A stretch of 8,800 nt of DNA from Candidatus Aegiribacteria sp. Lineage in GTDB: Bacteria > Fermentibacterota > Fermentibacteria > Fermentibacterales > JCC-6. This document shows, piece after piece, positions 4,415 to 8,800 of the stretch. Positions within the stretch are counted from its first letter, which is position 1, and each line of letters starts with the position of its first letter. The DNA lies in assembly GCA_030638185.1 (NCBI GenBank), contig DAOWFD010000189.1:1-8800 (forward strand), in the 5' to 3' direction. A model generated the notes under the pieces. It was given only the letters and a program-made list of their open reading frames with translations. It was not told the origin of the DNA and ran no database searches. A program made the translations under genes and the position numbers.

Positions 4415-6592
4415 CTAGATCGGCAAGTACCAAGTGATCTTGGCGTAACAGCCGATATCAGGTGTTCCAAAACCGCCCTCTTCCCTCTCCTCGAACAGGT
4501 TCTCCAAAAGGAAGTAGAACATGCTGCCAGGCAGGTATTGCCAGCTGAACAGCAGGTTAGCGGTAATCTCACTGCTCTCGGACTTACCGGTGAGAGTATA
4601 ATCCATTGAAAAGAGTGAGTACTGAGAGAAGAGCCTTAGGTGCATGTCCGGGTTGAAAATGTATCCGGTCCTGAGTATCAGAGATTTCCAGTCTGTTCTA
4701 CGTTTATCCCATTCTTCTACTGACCAGTTATACTTCTCTGTATCCTCGGTAGTGAACCAGTTTCCGGATAACCTCAGCTCAAGAGCCTGGTAGGGCTTCA
4801 TCCTGAAGGTAAGGCTGTAATTCTGGAAGGTACCCTCAGAGTCAAACTGGCCGGCGCCGAAGTTCCCATTCACACAATAATCATCGAACTGGTTTGTACC
4901 TGCCCAGGCATGGAAACTGGTCCTGTCGCTGTAAGTGTGCCCCTCCGGTCCCTCGTAGGGATCGAAGGTCTCACCGGAGTAATCCACATCAGCTCCAAAA
5001 TATGCTCCGTTTTTAAGCGTAGCATTGACATCGATGCTGATATTTCTCCCGACAATTTCTCCGGTATTCAGTTCGGAGTAGTAAGCACCGACCCCATAGC
5101 CGATTCGGCTGAAAATCTCCACCGGGAGGAGTGTATTATGCACGTTTCCCCAGCTTTCCCACCCTCCAGTAGCAGTGGTAAATCCTGTACCGTTAACATC
5201 GAAGCTCTCCCCTATGTATTCCCATCCTGCACTGTAGGCAAAGGTACTCCTCACCTTATGGAGGCTTGCTCTGTACGCATCGTCAGATTCCATGTCAGTG
5301 TTGAAGGATCTCGCGGCTGCTACATCGATTACATGGTTGCCGGGAATCATCAGAGCACCGTCCAGGGCAAAGGCCCTGTTGTAGCTCTCGGAGAACCCAT
5401 CCTGTTTCCATATGTCCCTGCTCACCGCGGAGAACCCGATAAAGTTGTAGGGACCGAACTCCTTGACAGTCCTCAGTATACCGTAGTTGGCGGTCGGAAC
5501 CAGAGGTATAGAATCCTCGCTGACCCTTGAGGTTACAGCGTTAAGAAAGCCGAAGTGGATGCCGCCACCCAGTGAACCGGAGAGCTTAGCGCCACCGATG
5601 ATGGGGATGACCTCCCCGTTAGAAGCCACTGCTCCTATCCTCCGGGAGTAGAACATGTTGAACGGCATCTCAAAAGTATTCCGGGACTCCAGGAAGAAAG
5701 GTCTGCGCTCTGTCAGGAAAAGCTCGAAGTGAGAAAGGTTCATCTCCGCTGCATCGGCCTCCACCTGCCCGAAATCGGGGTAAACAGTCAGGTCGACCGC
5801 TACTCCGCTGGTGACGCGCAGCTTCACGTCCAGGCCGGCATCCAGGTTAGTCTTCCATTCATCGGGTTCGACGGTATGGAAGAACCTGGAGGAGCAGTAG
5901 GGTCTTATTTCAGCTCCCAGTGAACCCTGTATTCCCTCTATCCCGATGATGGGGGCGAATTTCTCGAGTTGAGCCATTTGCTGGACCTCCGAGAGTACAT
6001 ACCAGCCGTTCTCGTGGGTCTTACCCAGTATGCGCTGGAAGTTCACAGTCCAGACCTGGGTCTCGTTGGACTGGTCGAATCGAAGACAGCTGAATGGTAT
6101 GGCGAACTCGGCCGACCATCCCTGCGAATCGGAGTGGGTACCGCTCTCCCAGACCGCATCCCAGCTGTAGTCCCAGTTACCAAAGCTGCTGACCTTGGAG
6201 TCCATCTGGGAGTTAGACAGGCTCACCTCGAAACTTGTCGCCTCCCTGCCGTTGCCCCAGGTGTCCAGAAGGATGGCTATCCACTCCCCTGTCACGTAGT
6301 TGTCCCTGGGAGTAAGTGCGTCCATCATTGAAGAAGGGTCCGGATCGTCCATCTGGAAGCCGAAGTAGATATGGCGGTCGTCGAAGAGGATGGATATCAT
6401 GGTCTCCTCCGTCATGGGACAGCCGTAGTCGGGACCGTATTGCATCAGTGTGCACCGTAGAGCTTGAGCCTGTTCCCAGACGGGATCGTCCAGGCAACCA
6501 TCGATGGAGGGTCCTTCATCCACTCTTACGGCGATAATTTCAGAATCGGGGCTCGAGAGTACGCAGAGCATCACCAGCCAAAAAGCTTGCAT
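4415..6592 (-). CDS. DUF5916 family outer-membrane protein with N-terminal CBM9-like domain
   Basis: A complete 725-residue protein. Residues 1-17 form a short signal peptide (MQAFWLVMLCVLSSPDS). Residues about 20-215 resemble the family-9-like carbohydrate-binding domain (GPSIDGCLDDPVWEQAQ, GEWIAILLDTWG, WSAEFAIPFSCLRF). Residues about 225-725 fit the DUF5916 beta-barrel, with YPDFGQVEAD at 271-280, RRPFFLES at 296-303 and FYSRRIG at 314-320. Downstream the sequence alternates strand-like and glycine/tyrosine-rich segments up to the end (CYAKITWYLPI). Length is at the lower end for the family. The ATG at 6592 is certain: GGAGG lies four bases upstream, behind a promoter at 6626-6654. It probably sits in the outer membrane; its substrate is unknown, and sugar or polymer binding is only suggested by the domain. 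It is a diverged paralogue of the protein at 1-1032, not a recent copy. Confidence 0.92.
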   Translation of the reverse strand: MQAFWLVMLCVLSSPDSEIIAVRVDEGPSIDGCLDDPVWEQAQALRCTLMQYGPDYGCPMTEETMISILFDDRHIYFGFQMDDPDPSSMMDALTPRDNYVTGEWIAILLDTWGNGREATSFEVSLSNSQMDSKVSSFGNWDYSWDAVWESGTHSDSQGWSAEFAIPFSCLRFDQSNETQVWTVNFQRILGKTHENGWYVLSEVQQMAQLEKFAPIIGIEGIQGSLGAEIRPYCSSRFFHTVEPDEWKTNLDAGLDVKLRVTSGVAVDLTVYPDFGQVEADAAEMNLSHFELFLTERRPFFLESRNTFEMPFNMFYSRRIGAVASNGEVIPIIGGAKLSGSLGGGIHFGFLNAVTSRVSEDSIPLVPTANYGILRTVKEFGPYNFIGFSAVSRDIWKQDGFSESYNRAFALDGALMIPGNHVIDVAAARSFNTDMESDDAYRASLHKVRSTFAYSAGWEYIGESFDVNGTGFTTATGGWESWGNVHNTLLPVEIFSRIGYGVGAYYSELNTGEIVGRNISIDVNATLKNGAYFGADVDYSGETFDPYEGPEGHTYSDRTSFHAWAGTNQFDDYCVNGNFGAGQFDSEGTFQNYSLTFRMKPYQALELRLSGNWFTTEDTEKYNWSVEEWDKRRTDWKSLILRTGYIFNPDMHLRLFSQYSLFSMDYTLTGKSESSEITANLLFSWQYLPGSMFYFLLENLFEEREEGGFGTPDIGCYAKITWYLPI

Positions 6593-6841
6593 GATACCTC
6601 CTTAACGGCGTTAGAGTTTTGACAGAAGATAGGCAAACAGAATGTCAATGGCAAGTCAGATTCTGTATATTCTTGTGTTACAATATTTTATGTTAGTGAC
6701 GAAAGAGGAATGAATTGCCCCTGCCTCGGTTGGCGGACCTCTATGTGGTTTATGTTTCTAATGACCAGTTACAGTATGAAAAGACGTTTCCATTAATAAT
6801 TGCTGGAATACATTTCACTGTAGTAATTGGAGAATCCCGCG
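6593..6841 (-). other. Intergenic region between hybrid kinase and DUF5916 gene
   Basis: This is AT-rich in its middle and holds the promoter and Shine-Dalgarno site of the DUF5916 gene at its low-coordinate end. I found no hairpin with a U-run after the kinase stop codon, so where the kinase transcript ends is unclear. No small ORF with a credible start was seen. Confidence 0.5.
6626..6654 (-). promoter_or_regulatory. Promoter of the complete DUF5916 gene
   Basis: On the minus strand, TTGCCA (6654-6649, 5/6 match) and TATCTT (6631-6626, 4/6 match) are separated by 17 bases. This predicts a start near 6619 and a leader of about 27 bases ending in GGAGG. A perfect TTGACA also occurs at 6648-6643, but it has no -10 box at a proper distance. 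Confidence 0.5.
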
Positions 6842-8800
6842 CTATTCCTGCACCAGACCACCCTCTTTATTAAGCCACTTCACAAGAATGGCACGAAGCC
6901 CGACCCTGGTGAACGGCTTGGTCAACGTATCGTTCATCCCCGCCTCAATGCATATGTCCTGATGCCCCAGCATAGCGTGAGCGGTCATAGCTATAATGGG
7001 AGTGGTCACTCCCGCCTCTCTGAGCCTGCGGGTCACCGTGAGACCGTCCATCCCGGGCATCTGGACATCCATGAATATAAGATCGAAGGATTCCTTGCTC
7101 GCTTTATCCAGTGCTTCCAGGCCGTTAACAGCTTCTTCGTAATCGACACCCATGTTCTGAAGAAAGAGACCTGTAATTTCGCGGACGGTCTCCACGTCCT
7201 CGGCAAGAAGGACCCTGGATCCGCTAATATCAGTGGAAGATCTCACAGGCGCGGATTTTCTCAACTCGCTTGCGTCGGGAACCCCGAACGGTATGCGGAG
7301 GAAGAAACAGCTGCCTTCTCCCGGGGAGCTCTCCACCCAGATACCACCGCCCATACCGTTCGCCAGGCGGCTGCAGATGGCCAGCCCCAGACCGGTGCCT
7401 CCGAAGCGACGGCTAATGGAGCCCTCCGCCTGACGGAAGGGCTCAAAGAGGACGTCATACTTCCCTGCCTCGATACCTATACCTGTATCTCTAACGCGAA
7501 ATTCTATGATAACCCCGGACTCGTCGAAGGAATCGAGGATAGAACTAACTGTTATACCGCCGACGGTTGTGAATTTCACCGCATTGGAGACAAGGTTCCT
7601 GAGAATCTGCCCGAGTCTGCTCGGATCTCCCTGCACAAAGGAGGGGATGAGATCATCATGTTCCACCTGCAGGTACATTCCTTGATCACTGATTTCGGTC
7701 TCGAAAATAGATGTCGTCTCACTCATAACCGCATGGACATCGAAGGGTATCGACTCGTATTCCATCTTGTCTGCGTCTATCCGGGAGAAGTCCAGGATAT
7801 CGTTTATTATGCCGAGAAGCGCCTTGGAAGCTATATCAGCCTTCCGCAGGTAGTTCTCCTGATGCGGTGTCAGACTGGTGCCCCTGGTCAGCTCCAGCAT
7901 GCCCAGGATGATGTTAATAGGTGTGCGAATCTCGTGGCTCATCATTGCCAGGAAGTTACCTTTGGCCCTGTCTGCCGCCTCTGCGACCTCTTTGGCTGCT
8001 TGGAGCTCCACATTACGCATGCGGTATATCTCCGCTTCCCTCTCCTTTTCCTTCATATCGTACTCAGCGCGCAGACGGTTCATGTGGCGGTTCCGCTCGT
8101 CTGTAAAGATTTTGTTTCGGAGTTCGGACAGTTCCTTGAAACGCTCGAGCGCCTCGCGGTACTGTTCGAATTCCTCGTTGAAAGCGACGAGGTTCTTAAG
8201 CACCTTCATCTGAAGGTTTGGCTCCTCTCGCTTAATGGCTATGTCCAAAGCTTTCTCCAGGTACTCCCTGGTTGTGTCCCGGTTACCTCTGGCCGCTTCC
8301 AGCTCACCCAGGGTTGCAAAGACCGCTGCAAGGATGAATGTATTGCTGTCCTCCTCGGCGATCGCTCGCGCGCGGTGAAGGTAATCCAGGGCGTGGTCGG
8401 AATCACCTGTCTTGACGTAAAGTTGACCTACATTCACAAGTGACAGCGCAAGCTGATCACGGATGCCGAGTTCCTCCCTTATCTCGACAGCCCTGATGTG
8501 GTGCTCGAGGGCTGTGGCATAGTCACCTTCATCATCCAGGAGTACCGCCATGTTGTTCAGCGCATTTGCAGTTCCCCACCTGTCACCACAGGCCTCCGCG
8601 GCTTCGAGAGAAAGGTCTATGTATAATTTGCAGTTTTCTTTGTCATTCATCCGGCTGTAGATAAGACTGATGTTGTTATACCTGGCAGCCAGGTTCTTCA
8701 CATCTTTCATATCGCGGACGATTTCGAGTGATCGAAGCGCGCTTTCCAGGGACTTTTCGTAATCGCCACGGATACCCCAGTAGACACTCATAATATTGTA
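6842..8800 (-). CDS. TPR-containing hybrid sensor histidine kinase with receiver domain (partial, N-terminus beyond window)
   Basis: The frame is open to the window edge; the ATG at 8791 lies inside a tetratricopeptide unit (YNIMSVYWGIRGDYEKSLE), so the true start is upstream. Numbering from that Met, residues 1 to about 220 are five or six TPR units (for example GDYATALEHHIRAVEI). Residues about 225-275 form a charged coiled coil. The HisKA box SHEIRTP has phospho-acceptor His286. The ATPase domain shows the N box (Asn399 and Asn403), DTGIG (Asp435) and GGTGLGL at 464-470. Residues about 525-645 are a receiver domain with the acidic pair Glu531/Asp532, phospho-acceptor Asp575 (FMDVQMPGMDG), Thr603 and Lys625. 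All catalytic residues look intact. No membrane segment separates TPR and kinase, so the visible part is cytoplasmic. There is no HPt or output domain, so the phosphate must pass to a separate partner. It ends in TAG at 6842, 249 bases before the DUF5916 start; a functional link is not shown. Confidence 0.93.
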   Translation of the reverse strand, partial: YNIMSVYWGIRGDYEKSLESALRSLEIVRDMKDVKNLAARYNNISLIYSRMNDKENCKLYIDLSLEAAEACGDRWGTANALNNMAVLLDDEGDYATALEHHIRAVEIREELGIRDQLALSLVNVGQLYVKTGDSDHALDYLHRARAIAEEDSNTFILAAVFATLGELEAARGNRDTTREYLEKALDIAIKREEPNLQMKVLKNLVAFNEEFEQYREALERFKELSELRNKIFTDERNRHMNRLRAEYDMKEKEREAEIYRMRNVELQAAKEVAEAADRAKGNFLAMMSHEIRTPINIILGMLELTRGTSLTPHQENYLRKADIASKALLGIINDILDFSRIDADKMEYESIPFDVHAVMSETTSIFETEISDQGMYLQVEHDDLIPSFVQGDPSRLGQILRNLVSNAVKFTTVGGITVSSILDSFDESGVIIEFRVRDTGIGIEAGKYDVLFEPFRQAEGSISRRFGGTGLGLAICSRLANGMGGGIWVESSPGEGSCFFLRIPFGVPDASELRKSAPVRSSTDISGSRVLLAEDVETVREITGLFLQNMGVDYEEAVNGLEALDKASKESFDLIFMDVQMPGMDGLTVTRRLREAGVTTPIIAMTAHAMLGHQDICIEAGMNDTLTKPFTRVGLRAILVKWLNKEGGLVQE

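Noticed and set aside
4910..5530. A 206-codon plus-strand open frame
   Set aside because: It is antisense to the DUF5916 barrel, with no recognisable motif and no ribosome binding site.
6827..8443. A 538-codon plus-strand open frame
   Set aside because: It lies exactly antisense to the hybrid kinase, whose domains and catalytic residues are unmistakable. The plus-strand translation shows no family features and is a codon-bias shadow.
1..8800. CRISPR arrays, tRNA or rRNA genes, complete insertion sequences
   Set aside because: No regularly spaced repeats, no cloverleaf-like or rRNA-like stretches, and no transposase or integrase motifs were seen on either strand.

Overview
All credible genes in this window lie on the minus strand, so transcription runs from high to low coordinates. 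Two large proteins have signal peptides and look like outer-membrane beta-barrels of the DUF5916 type (N-terminal family-9-like carbohydrate-binding domain). This points to a Gram-negative bacterium, and the family is common in Bacteroidetes/FCB-type lineages and uncultured candidate phyla. The lineage is only a guess: there is no rRNA, tRNA or other phylogenetic marker here. Promoter-like boxes, Shine-Dalgarno sites and a rho-independent terminator look conventional.

Layout in transcription order. (1) 8800-6842: most of a TPR / histidine kinase / receiver hybrid kinase, its N-terminus cut by the window edge. (2) 6592-4415: a complete 725-residue DUF5916 protein with its own promoter and a strong ribosome binding site. 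(3) 4414-4086: about 330 bases with no intact gene. (4) 4085-3360: the C-terminal part of an FAD-dependent amine-oxidase/protoporphyrinogen-oxidase-like protein whose FAD-binding N-terminus is missing. (5) 3076-2105: a complete 323-residue protein made of two cyclic-nucleotide-binding domains, preceded by a promoter and an inverted repeat. (6) 2078-1794: a compact transcription unit with a promoter overlapped by a perfect 14-bp palindrome, two overlapping tiny reading frames (one with four cysteines) and a clean terminator. (7) 1793-1618: about 175 bases with no intact gene. (8) 1614-1075: the C-terminal SPASM part of a radical SAM enzyme, lacking its catalytic core. (9) 1032-1: the N-terminal 344 residues of a second DUF5916 paralogue, running off the window start.

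The intact genes suggest cell-surface barrels plus intracellular sensing (a TPR hybrid kinase and a tandem cyclic-nucleotide receptor). Nothing in the sequence ties them into one pathway. Two of the seven protein-coding loci are 5'-truncated remnants, each preceded by a stretch without a gene, so this looks like a region with gene decay or past rearrangement between two paralogous surface genes. The most unusual item is the 1794-2078 mini-unit. It could be a small cysteine-containing peptide, possibly related to the neighbouring radical SAM remnant, or a small RNA.
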